In this document: positions 1 through 6,168 of the stretch, one piece after another
Layout of the letters: each line of letters starts with the position of its first letter
Numbering within the stretch: the stretch's first letter is position 1
Assembly: GCA_003513015.1 (NCBI GenBank)
Contig: DOTA01000189.1
Location: 1 to 9,540 of the forward strand
Length of the DNA: 9,540 nt
Source: Chloroflexota bacterium
GTDB taxonomy: Bacteria; Chloroflexota; Anaerolineae; Anaerolineales; UBA11858
Reading direction: 5' to 3'
Notes under the pieces: generated by a model
Database searches by the model: none
Told to the model about the DNA's origin: nothing
What the model saw: only the letters and a program-made list of their open reading frames with translations
Program-made: the position numbers and the translations under genes

Positions 1-1121
1 ACGATCTTCTCATCGGGCTGCACCCATTTTTCGCTCACAAGCTGTTCCAAACCTGCCAGGGTCGCCGCACCTTCGGGGGCGGCAAAAATCCCTTCTTCAA
101 AGGCTAACTTACGCTGCGCTTCCAAAATGGCCTCATCGCTGACGGCCACCGCCGTGCCCTGGCTTTCTCGCAAATCGTTCAAAATGATCTGATCCGCGAA
201 ACTTTTAGGCACGCGCAGCCCCGAAGCGATCGTCTGCGCGCCTATCCAAAAATCACAAAAAGGGGAACCTGCGTTGAAAGCCTGAATCACGGGTGCACAA
301 CCCTCGGCTTGCACTGCTACCATGCGGGGGCGTTTCTCGCTTTCTAACCAGCCCAAAGCGGCCATTTCGGCAAACGCTTTCCACATCCCGACCAATCCGG
401 TACCCCCGCCGGTGGGGTAAATAATCACATCGGGCAATTCCCAACCAAACTCCTCGGCCAGTTCGTACCCCATAATCTTTTTGCCCTCCGCCCGATAGGG
501 TTCCTTGAAGGTGGAAACATCAAACCAACCTTCGGCGCGCGCCTTTTCACCGGCCATCCCGGCGGCCTCGCTGATCAGGCCATCGATCAAAATCACGGTT
601 GCGCCAGCGATGCGGCTTTCTTTGATGTTGGCTTCGGGGGTATCCTTCGGCATAAAGATATAGGCTTCCAAACCACCGCGGGCCGCATAAGCCGCCATGG
701 CTCCCCCGGCATTCCCGGCGGTGGGGATGATGACTTTGGTGATGCCCAATTCCTTGGCTTTGGAAACAGCCGCGGCCAAGCCGCGCGCTTTAAAGGATCC
801 CGTCGGATTAATGCTTTCATCTTTGACAAAAAGCTGGGTGAGGCCTAATCTGGCCCCTGTATGTGGGAGGTGTAAAAGGGGTGTATCACCTTCCCCCAGA
901 TAAATCATGTTCTCTTTTTGGTGAACTGGCAAAAGCTCGTGCCAGCGCCACATCCCTGCGGGCCGGCTGCGAAATTCATCGCGGTCTAATTTTCGTTTGG
1001 CTGCCTCTAAATCATAGCGGACGATCAGAGGGGCCTGACAATCCAGGCAAAAAGTTTGGACTTGCGAGAAATCATAAATATGCCCGCAATCGTAGCAGTA
1101 GAGTTCTGAGAGATAAGACAT
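1..1121 (-). CDS. thrC: Threonine synthase-family PLP enzyme, C-terminus cut off by window edge
   Basis: Reading the minus strand from the ATG at 1121 gives 373 uninterrupted codons to the window edge, with no stop; the end is missing. The N-terminus is a zinc ribbon with CxxC pairs at C9/C12 and C26/C29, typical of zinc-ribbon threonine synthases. The fold-type II PLP core follows: NPTGSFKARG with predicted Schiff-base lysine K111, TAGNAGG near 134-140, and the PLP-phosphate glycine loop PTGGGTGLVG near 236-245. The family reaction is O-phosphohomoserine to threonine plus phosphate. The residue after the lysine is Ala, whereas many threonine synthases have Asp (SFKDR), so a related lyase or dehydratase is possible. 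Full-length relatives run about 390-420 residues, so little is missing. The start lies five bases after the upstream receiver gene's stop, with only a weak GAG ribosome site, so co-translation is likely. Family is secure; substrate and the thrC symbol less so. Confidence 0.85.
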   Translation of the reverse strand, partial: MSYLSELYCYDCGHIYDFSQVQTFCLDCQAPLIVRYDLEAAKRKLDRDEFRSRPAGMWRWHELLPVHQKENMIYLGEGDTPLLHLPHTGARLGLTQLFVKDESINPTGSFKARGLAAAVSKAKELGITKVIIPTAGNAGGAMAAYAARGGLEAYIFMPKDTPEANIKESRIAGATVILIDGLISEAAGMAGEKARAEGWFDVSTFKEPYRAEGKKIMGYELAEEFGWELPDVIIYPTGGGTGLVGMWKAFAEMAALGWLESEKRPRMVAVQAEGCAPVIQAFNAGSPFCDFWIGAQTIASGLRVPKSFADQIILNDLRESQGTAVAVSDEAILEAQRKLAFEEGIFAAPEGAATLAGLEQLVSEKWVQPDEKI

Positions 1122-1126
1122 TGAAG

Positions 1127-1507
1127 CTACTCGGCATCGGGAACGAAAGCTTCGACTCTGGCCCAAAGTTCGCGCACGTTGATCGGTTTCGCCATGTAAA
1201 CATCACAACCCGCGGCCAGAGCTTTCTCAGCATCTCCTTTCAGCGCATTTGCCGTGATTGCAATGATCGGCACATAATGCAGCGCAGTGTTGTTGCTCTG
1301 CCGCAAACGGCGGGCAACCTCATAACCATCGATATCTGGCAAGTTGATATCTAACAAAATTACATCCGGGGTAAGCTCATCAGCTTTTTTCAACCCTTCG
1401 AGGCCATTCGGCGCTTCATGGACGGTATATCCTTTGGCTCCCAGCGCTCGTTTGACCAGGCGCATATTATCGGGGTTATCCTCGACGTATAAAATATTGA
1501 ATGTCAT
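1127..1507 (-). CDS. Single-domain response regulator (stand-alone receiver, CheY/DivK type)
   Basis: This 126-residue protein is one receiver domain with no output domain. All phosphorylation residues are visible: acidic pair E9/D10 in LYVEDN, phospho-acceptor D53 in ILLDINLP, switch residue T85 in AITA, and K107 in the terminal AKPI motif. Such proteins usually shuttle phosphate in a relay or act by protein-protein contact; the sequence resembles DivK and the receivers found in hybrid kinases. Its ATG overlaps the stop of the upstream enzyme-receiver fusion as ATGA, and a strong GGGAG ribosome site lies seven bases upstream inside that gene, so the two are translationally coupled. The histidine kinase at 3294-5363 has no receiver of its own and is the obvious candidate donor, by inference. 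It is not a recent duplicate of the fused receiver, since the two differ in subfamily signature. Confidence 0.93.
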   Translation of the reverse strand: MTFNILYVEDNPDNMRLVKRALGAKGYTVHEAPNGLEGLKKADELTPDVILLDINLPDIDGYEVARRLRQSNNTALHYVPIIAITANALKGDAEKALAAGCDVYMAKPINVRELWARVEAFVPDAE

Positions 1508-3162
1508 TCGGCATCTCCCTTGCTAACTTTCTGTTCAATCACTTCGACTACCTGATCGACGAATTCCATGGGGGGCAGCGAACCTTTTTGGTAGAGGCCC
1601 TCAATCTGGCCATGCAAGCGCTGCCATTCCGCTTCGGTAATATCTTTGGCGCTAACCACAATCACGGGGATGTTTTGCGTGCGCGGATCGGCTTTCAACT
1701 CTTCCAACACACCAAACCCATCAATTTCTGGCATCATCAAATCCAGGATAATCATATCCGGAATCCGTGCTTTGGCTTGTTCCAGACCATCTCGGCCATC
1801 CACCGCCTCAAAAACGCGGTATTTTTTCTTCTTCTCAAGCAGCCTGCGAATGAGATGCGCGGCATCTCGATTATCATCCACAACTAAAACGGTGGTGGCT
1901 TTCTCATCCAACGTCTCCAGCGCAGCTTGCAAACCTTCTTGGCGGCTGGCGCTCTTATCGGCTTCACTGAGTTGCAGATCGACTGCCCACTGATCTTGCA
2001 AAACGTGTTTTTCAACCGGGAAGGTATGCCCGGTGCAGTTTACCACAACCAACTCACTGTTTTCAATCACGCCATCTTTAACCAGTTTTTCAAATCCGGC
2101 GAAGGCTACAGCCGTAGCAGGCTCAACAGCTAACCCGTCAGCTTTGGCCAGGGCCCGCATGGTGGCGAAGGCTTCAGTATCCGAGACGCACTCCATCACA
2201 CCACCGTGGCGTTGGATGATTTCCCACAAGTAGGTATAAGTATCCCCAGGATCGCCTGTAGATAAAATGGCGATGCGCGTTTCCGGTGTCACTGGGTCGG
2301 CAGTGCTTTTGCCAGCTTTGAACGCTTTAACCATGGGGGCGCAACCAGCCGATTGGATGACTGCCAGCTTGGGAATCTTGTCGATTAATCCCATATCATA
2401 GAGTTCCTGAAAACCGTGGTAAACACCTAGCGGGCCTAGCCCGCCACTGACAGCCTGAATATACCAATCGGGGGAGCGCCAATCAAGTTGTTCTACAATT
2501 TCATAAGCAATCGTCTTCATGGATTCGCGGGAAGGCAGGTGCCCTGCCCCGCGGTCGAGTTGCAGGCCGCGGCGGGTAGCAAATTCTGCGGCGATAAGTT
2601 TGGTCTGATCGTAAGTGCCGGTAACTTTGACGACTTCAGCGCCAAAGAGAGCAACTTCGCGCAATTTTTCAGGCGGAACCATACTGGTCATGAAAACCCA
2701 AAGTTTGATGCCTGCCTGGGCGCAGGCTGCGGCATAAGCCACAGCAGCATTGCCAGTGGAGGCGATCACCGCCTCGTTGATCCCGGCTTCGGCCATAGCT
2801 GCAACCGCTACAGCAGCCTGCCGATCTTTGAAGGAACTGGTAGGCCCGTAGCGTTCATCTTTCACGTACAGGTTTTCATGCCCTACCTGAGCGGCATAAC
2901 GGCGGGATTTGCGCATAGGTGTACCGCCGGCTTCCTCGAAGTTCATCTCGGGCGGGGCCTCAACGGGCAGCACATCGTAATAACGCCAGATGTTAAACGG
3001 TCGGTCTGGCAAGCCGCGCAGCAATTCGCGTTTGAAGCTATTGTAGTCGTAATGCGCCTCAACCCAAGCAGAGTTACACCGTTCACAAATTGTAGGAGCC
3101 AGCGGCTTGAACTCTTGCTTATTTCCGCATTGCATACATTCCATGAATTGAGGTTTAGACAT
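1504..3162 (-). CDS. thrC: Threonine synthase-family PLP enzyme fused to a C-terminal receiver domain
   Basis: One continuous 552-codon frame encodes two modules. Residues 1-395 are a threonine synthase-family enzyme: zinc ribbon C9/C12 and C26/C29, GGTP at 79-82, SSFKDR with predicted PLP lysine K112, ASTGNAA at 134-140, glycine-rich SGGLGPLG at 239-246, and the family's TGH motif at 377-379. After a charged linker (about 396-422), residues 423-545 form a full receiver: acidic pair D429/D430, phospho-acceptor D474 in IILDLMMP, S504, and K526 in QKGS. This receiver looks like those at the ends of hybrid kinases. Ordinary threonine synthases stop near 400 residues and carry no receiver. The expected activity is O-phosphohomoserine to threonine, possibly gated by phosphorylation; related enzymes such as cysteate synthase share the fold, so substrate is not certain. 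The start is set by GGAG five bases upstream of the ATG. It is the first gene after a 131-bp gap and overlaps the next gene by four bases. Confidence 0.92.
   Translation of the reverse strand: MSKPQFMECMQCGNKQEFKPLAPTICERCNSAWVEAHYDYNSFKRELLRGLPDRPFNIWRYYDVLPVEAPPEMNFEEAGGTPMRKSRRYAAQVGHENLYVKDERYGPTSSFKDRQAAVAVAAMAEAGINEAVIASTGNAAVAYAAACAQAGIKLWVFMTSMVPPEKLREVALFGAEVVKVTGTYDQTKLIAAEFATRRGLQLDRGAGHLPSRESMKTIAYEIVEQLDWRSPDWYIQAVSGGLGPLGVYHGFQELYDMGLIDKIPKLAVIQSAGCAPMVKAFKAGKSTADPVTPETRIAILSTGDPGDTYTYLWEIIQRHGGVMECVSDTEAFATMRALAKADGLAVEPATAVAFAGFEKLVKDGVIENSELVVVNCTGHTFPVEKHVLQDQWAVDLQLSEADKSASRQEGLQAALETLDEKATTVLVVDDNRDAAHLIRRLLEKKKKYRVFEAVDGRDGLEQAKARIPDMIILDLMMPEIDGFGVLEELKADPRTQNIPVIVVSAKDITEAEWQRLHGQIEGLYQKGSLPPMEFVDQVVEVIEQKVSKGDAE
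1515..1521 (-). promoter_or_regulatory. Ribosome binding site of the single-domain receiver, inside the upstream gene
   Basis: AAGGGAG on the minus strand, seven bases before the ATG at 1507, lying within the last codons of the enzyme-receiver fusion. Together with the ATGA stop/start overlap it indicates translational coupling and roughly matched production of the two receivers. Confidence 0.7.
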
Positions 3163-3167
3163 TTTTT

Positions 3168-3171
3168 CTCC
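3168..3171 (-). promoter_or_regulatory. Ribosome binding site of the enzyme-receiver fusion
   Basis: GGAG on the minus strand with a five-adenine spacer before the ATG at 3162. This is the clearest ribosome site in the window and fixes the start, which lies just before the zinc-ribbon cysteines. Confidence 0.75.
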
Positions 3172-3197
3172 GTAATTGTAAGAATTCTCGTTTCAGT

Positions 3198-3214
3198 AGA
3201 TCACAAGGTGATCT
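3198..3214. repeat. Perfect 7-bp inverted repeat, AGATCAC-AAG-GTGATCT
   Basis: Seven-base arms separated by three bases, without mismatch, ending 36 bases upstream of the fusion gene's ATG. No T-run follows on either strand, which argues against an intrinsic terminator. Size and position fit a dimeric repressor site or a leader-RNA hairpin; the binding factor is unknown. Confidence 0.5.
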
Positions 3215-3222
3215 TAATCCAG

Positions 3223-3238
3223 AATATCTTTGGATATT
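3223..3238. repeat. Perfect 6-bp inverted repeat, AATATC-TTTG-GATATT
   Basis: Six-base arms with a four-base spacer, nine bases away from the first palindrome. It overlaps the candidate -10 hexamer at 3236-3241, so a bound protein there could block transcription if that hexamer is used. It is AT-rich and could arise by chance. Confidence 0.35.
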
Positions 3239-3293
3239 TTATCTTTATTGGTAACCGAACGAGGCACGGTAAACCATTTGTGTTGAGCGTTAC

Positions 3294-5363
3294 CTAAATG
3301 GTTAACGATTCAAGATTTCCGATGGGTAGCTCCAGATAGAAAATGGAACCATCTCCCGAAATGCCTTTACTTTCGGCCCACAGCCAACCACCATGCATTT
3401 CTGCCAGCCGTCGACTGATGGGGAGGCCAAGGCCCGTACCACCTGCTTTGCGCGTGGTAGAAGTATCAACCTGGCTAAAGGCCTCAAAGACGCTCTCTAA
3501 TTTATCTGGCGGGATGCCGATGCCAGTATCGCGGATGCGGATTTGGACTTTGTTGTTGATTTGTTCCGCTTCGAGGCTGACTTTACCTCGCTCAGTGAAT
3601 TTGAGCGCATTACTGAGCATGTTGAGCAGCATCTGGCGCAAACGAATGGCATCTGCCATGATGTAGAAGTGGGGCGGTAGCTGGGTGTTGTTTTCAATCG
3701 CAACCCCTTCTTTTACGAGTGAACCACTGGTTCTGGCTACATCATTAAGCATATCATCCAGATTGATGGGCTCCAGGCTCAATGAAATTCGCCCGGATTC
3801 AATCTTGGCCATATCGAGCACTTCGTTGATCAGATTGAGCAAGTGCTGCCCATTCTTCTCGATCAACTCCAAATCCATAGTCATATCTTCGGTTAGCGGA
3901 CCGTCTAACCCTTCCAAAATAACTTGTGTGAAGCCCAAAATCGAGTTCAGAGGAGTGCGCAATTCGTGGCTCATATTGGCCAGGAAAGAAGATTTGAGGT
4001 GATCCAATTCTCGCAGGCGCTCTACTGTTCGCATCTGCTCCGCATAAAGCTGGGCGTTGCGCAAGGCCACCGCAGTTTGAGAAGCGAGCGTGGTAAATGT
4101 ACGAACATCTTCATCTGCGAAGCGTTCGACAATGTCGGCTTCCACATCGAATACGCCAATTAATTGTTCACCCACGATCAGTGGAATTGACATTTCGCTG
4201 CGGGCATTTGGTAAGAGATGGTGCTGGAGAAAATCGGGCTCATCGAGGGTATCGCGCACGATAATGGATTCGCGCGAACGTGCCGCTTTGGCAATGATGG
4301 ATTGACTCTGGTAGAGGTGGATCGCGTGTCCCTCTTCCATGATGGCATGACCAATTTTTCCGGAGGCAGCGGCCACTTCCAGAACGTCACCGGCTTCATT
4401 CAGCAAATAGATCGATGAGTGGTAGAGGTTAAAACTGTAGCGTGTAAGATCCACAACCGATTGCAGCAAAGGCTGTGGTTCCAAGATGGTGGCGGCCGCG
4501 GTACTCACCTGTGCCACCGTAGCCAATTCGGCAGCCCGTTTATCCAGTTGTTGACGGCTGCGTTCCGTTTCATCGAGCAAACGCAGATTTTCGATATGCA
4601 CGCTCAACCGCTCGGCAACCGTTGCCAGAAGCCCGGAAACGGTTTCTTGATCGACTTCAGCATCTGCCACGACAATTTGACCAATTGGCTCGTCGCGCAC
4701 TTTTAAATCTTCGGTTTGGATTGAGATGGCGCTGGCAAAATCCGTATAGCTTTGGGGATCATCAATATCCACGGGTGTGACCCGGTTTTGATCGTAGGAG
4801 TAACCCCGGGTGGGCGCTGATGTGGCCTGGAGGTATGCTTCCCAACCTTCATGGGTTAGTTGGCGGGTGGCTTGCTCTGCCTCCGTGCGATATTGCTCGG
4901 CCTGTTCGAGCAGGCGCAAGTTTTCAATGTGCTGGGTGATTTGCTGGGCGATCACCGATAAAACTTGTTGTTCTGCTTCTGTCCATTGGTCATCGCTTTC
5001 CAGTTGTAGCGCGCCTAAAATAGCATCGCCAACCTGGAGCGGAATTTCAAGCACAGCCCCAGCGCCTCCGGCTGGATCATTTTGGGTTTGAAGCGGCTTA
5101 ACTTCTTGTTGATCGAAGCTAAAGCCCAGCCGCTCGGTACGGTCGATGGCGTTGAGGTACTCATCCCAGCCAACTTTACTCACCTCAGAAGATTTGCTGC
5201 CGATTTTCACGGAAAGCAATTCGCTCAGGGTTGGGGGCAATTGAACCTCAGGGCTTGATTTAGTTTCAGATGGAACGGGAGCCCCCACGGGTTCCGGCTG
5301 TGGGGGTCGCTCATCCGAAAACAGATCATCAATCCGGTCTTGGAATTCTTCGTTTGTGGACAT
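3294..5363 (-). CDS. Soluble GAF-domain sensor histidine kinase
   Basis: This 689-residue kinase has no membrane segment, so it should be cytoplasmic. Order of parts: an acidic, proline-rich and probably disordered tail (1-60); two half-GAF modules with GW...DQ motifs (64-153 and 171-265); a full GAF domain (about 286-437); a HisKA domain with phospho-acceptor H466 in MSHELRTP; and an ATPase domain with N-box N581/N585, G1 box DTGIGIP at 612-618, F-box VFEAFSQVDT and G2 box GGTGLGL at 641-647. All catalytic boxes are intact. It has no receiver and ends soon after the ATPase domain, so it needs a partner; the two receivers downstream are the natural targets (inference). The start chosen is ATG 5363, nine bases after AAGAGA; a TTG at 5372 is in frame but directly abuts that site. 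The gene overlaps the end of the ParA gene by 35 bases in another frame. Confidence 0.93.
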   Translation of the reverse strand: MSTNEEFQDRIDDLFSDERPPQPEPVGAPVPSETKSSPEVQLPPTLSELLSVKIGSKSSEVSKVGWDEYLNAIDRTERLGFSFDQQEVKPLQTQNDPAGGAGAVLEIPLQVGDAILGALQLESDDQWTEAEQQVLSVIAQQITQHIENLRLLEQAEQYRTEAEQATRQLTHEGWEAYLQATSAPTRGYSYDQNRVTPVDIDDPQSYTDFASAISIQTEDLKVRDEPIGQIVVADAEVDQETVSGLLATVAERLSVHIENLRLLDETERSRQQLDKRAAELATVAQVSTAAATILEPQPLLQSVVDLTRYSFNLYHSSIYLLNEAGDVLEVAAASGKIGHAIMEEGHAIHLYQSQSIIAKAARSRESIIVRDTLDEPDFLQHHLLPNARSEMSIPLIVGEQLIGVFDVEADIVERFADEDVRTFTTLASQTAVALRNAQLYAEQMRTVERLRELDHLKSSFLANMSHELRTPLNSILGFTQVILEGLDGPLTEDMTMDLELIEKNGQHLLNLINEVLDMAKIESGRISLSLEPINLDDMLNDVARTSGSLVKEGVAIENNTQLPPHFYIMADAIRLRQMLLNMLSNALKFTERGKVSLEAEQINNKVQIRIRDTGIGIPPDKLESVFEAFSQVDTSTTRKAGGTGLGLPISRRLAEMHGGWLWAESKGISGDGSIFYLELPIGNLESLTI
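4569..4853 (-). repeat. Half-GAF module with GW...DQ motif, copy 2 (histidine kinase)
   Basis: Tandem with copy 1 in the same protein: GWEAY, then GYSYDQNRVTPV, ending in the helix LSVHIENLRLLDETE. The central IPI/IGQIVV portion is more diverged, but the flanking motifs align clearly. Confidence 0.65.
4905..5174 (-). repeat. Half-GAF module with GW...DQ motif, copy 1 (histidine kinase)
   Basis: Protein-level repeat: GWDEY, then about 13 residues later GFSFDQQEVKPL, followed by a segment like the second half of a GAF domain (IPL...ILGALQLES, then the helix QITQHIENLRLLEQ). Related copies lie at 4569-4853 and 8167-8439. Confidence 0.65.
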
Positions 5364-6114
5364 AGGCAACAATCTCTTGTGCTAAATTCCGATATTGTTC
5401 GGCGGCCCGGGTTTTGGATGCAAAAACAGAGATGGGCTGGCCGGCAATTTGGCTGGAACGTAATTTACTATCAAAGCCGATGATGGTATCAAACAAGGCT
5501 TCACCATAATATTCTTGCAGTTTTTCATACAATTGTATGTGTAGTTTACCGCGAAGATCGAACATGGTGACCAAAACCTTGTAACTGAGTTGGGGATTAT
5601 ACTCACTTCGGACCTGGCGGATATAGTTGAACGTGCTGCCGATGGCCTGGATGGCAAAATATTCGCACTGCGTTGGGATGATGGCAAGGTCAGCAGCCGC
5701 CAAACTGGCTGTGGTGATGGCTGCCATTGCTGGCGGGCAATCGATGATGACAAACTCGTGGGGCAACTCTTGTTGTTCAAGGCTGTTTCGCAAAACAGTT
5801 TCAGATTGCGGGCGAGTAGCCATCAACTGGTAAGCTGCGCTGATATCTGGCCCAGAGGGGATGATATCTAACCCTGGAATACCCGTTGGCTGGTGAAGGT
5901 TGGCAAGGGGTTCTTTGCCCAACAAACCATCCGCTGCCGATTTCTTTACCTGGCGAATTAACCCCAACCCGGCTGTCAGGTTTGCCGATGGATCGAGATC
6001 AATCAGGAGCGTGGGATGCTCGGAAGCTGCCAGGAATGCGCCCAAGGCCGAAACGGTGGTGGTCTTGGCAACGCCTCCTTTTTGATGGCAAACAACAATC
6101 ACATATGGTTTCAT
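5329..6114 (-). CDS. Orphan ParA/MinD-family ATPase
   Basis: The 261-residue protein has the deviant Walker A of this family, QKGGVAKTTT, with signature lysine K12 and catalytic lysine K17; the A' motif LLIDLDPSAN with D39 and D41; and Walker B FVIIDCPP with D125. Length matches short Soj-type ParA proteins that lack an N-terminal DNA-binding domain. ParA proteins dimerise on ATP, usually bind the nucleoid non-specifically, and move or space cargo when a partner stimulates hydrolysis. No ParB or centromere-like repeat is visible here. It sits between two signalling genes and overlaps the kinase gene, so the cargo may be a signalling complex rather than DNA, as for ParA-like proteins that space chemotaxis arrays; this is inference. 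A GGAAAA sequence six bases before the ATG is a weak ribosome site, and only 54 bases separate it from the upstream sensor gene. Confidence 0.9.
   Translation of the reverse strand: MKPYVIVVCHQKGGVAKTTTVSALGAFLAASEHPTLLIDLDPSANLTAGLGLIRQVKKSAADGLLGKEPLANLHQPTGIPGLDIIPSGPDISAAYQLMATRPQSETVLRNSLEQQELPHEFVIIDCPPAMAAITTASLAAADLAIIPTQCEYFAIQAIGSTFNYIRQVRSEYNPQLSYKVLVTMFDLRGKLHIQLYEKLQEYYGEALFDTIIGFDSKLRSSQIAGQPISVFASKTRAAEQYRNLAQEIVAYVHKRRIPRPD
5373..5378 (-). promoter_or_regulatory. Ribosome binding site deciding the histidine kinase start
   Basis: AAGAGA on the minus strand lies inside the ParA coding region. It is nine bases from ATG 5363, three from TTG 5369 and zero from TTG 5372, which favours the ATG. 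Confidence 0.55.
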
Positions 6115-6168
6115 TTTGGATTTTCCAATTTAGCTAGGGTACTCATTCCTGGGTTCAGGTTGCTTCCA
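6115..6168 (-). other. Short intergenic spacer between the sensor and ParA genes
   Basis: Fifty-four bases with no convincing terminator hairpin or promoter. The weak GGAAAA ribosome site of the ParA gene lies here. The spacing is compatible with one transcript running from the sensor gene into ParA. Confidence 0.5.

Larger units (their letters stand above)
3163..3293 (-). promoter_or_regulatory. Intergenic control region upstream of the enzyme-receiver fusion
   Basis: This 131-bp gap is the largest break in an otherwise tightly packed gene series, and so the best place for an internal promoter or operator. It holds two perfect palindromes (listed separately), an AT-rich stretch with a TAAAAT hexamer at 3236-3241 (minus strand) that could act as a -10 element, and a strong ribosome site next to the start. 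I found no convincing -35 hexamer at the right distance and no hairpin followed by a T-run in either direction, so neither a promoter nor a terminator is established. Confidence 0.4.

Noticed and set aside
863..1354. Plus-strand open frame (163 codons) spanning the junction of the receiver and second enzyme genes
   Set aside because: It crosses two real genes on the other strand and encodes nothing recognisable.
3198..3214. Intrinsic terminator after the histidine kinase
   Set aside because: The hairpin is short and no T-run follows on either strand.
2488..3297. Plus-strand open frame (269 codons) opposite the enzyme-receiver fusion
   Set aside because: Antisense to well-conserved threonine synthase motifs, with no family features and no clear ribosome site.
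5370..5372. TTG start for the histidine kinase
   Set aside because: The AAGAGA ribosome-site candidate directly abuts this TTG, while the ATG three codons later has a workable nine-base spacing.
5329..6114. Chromosome or plasmid partition locus
   Set aside because: Only the ParA half is present; no ParB-like gene, parS or iteron-type centromere is visible in the window, and both neighbours are signalling genes.
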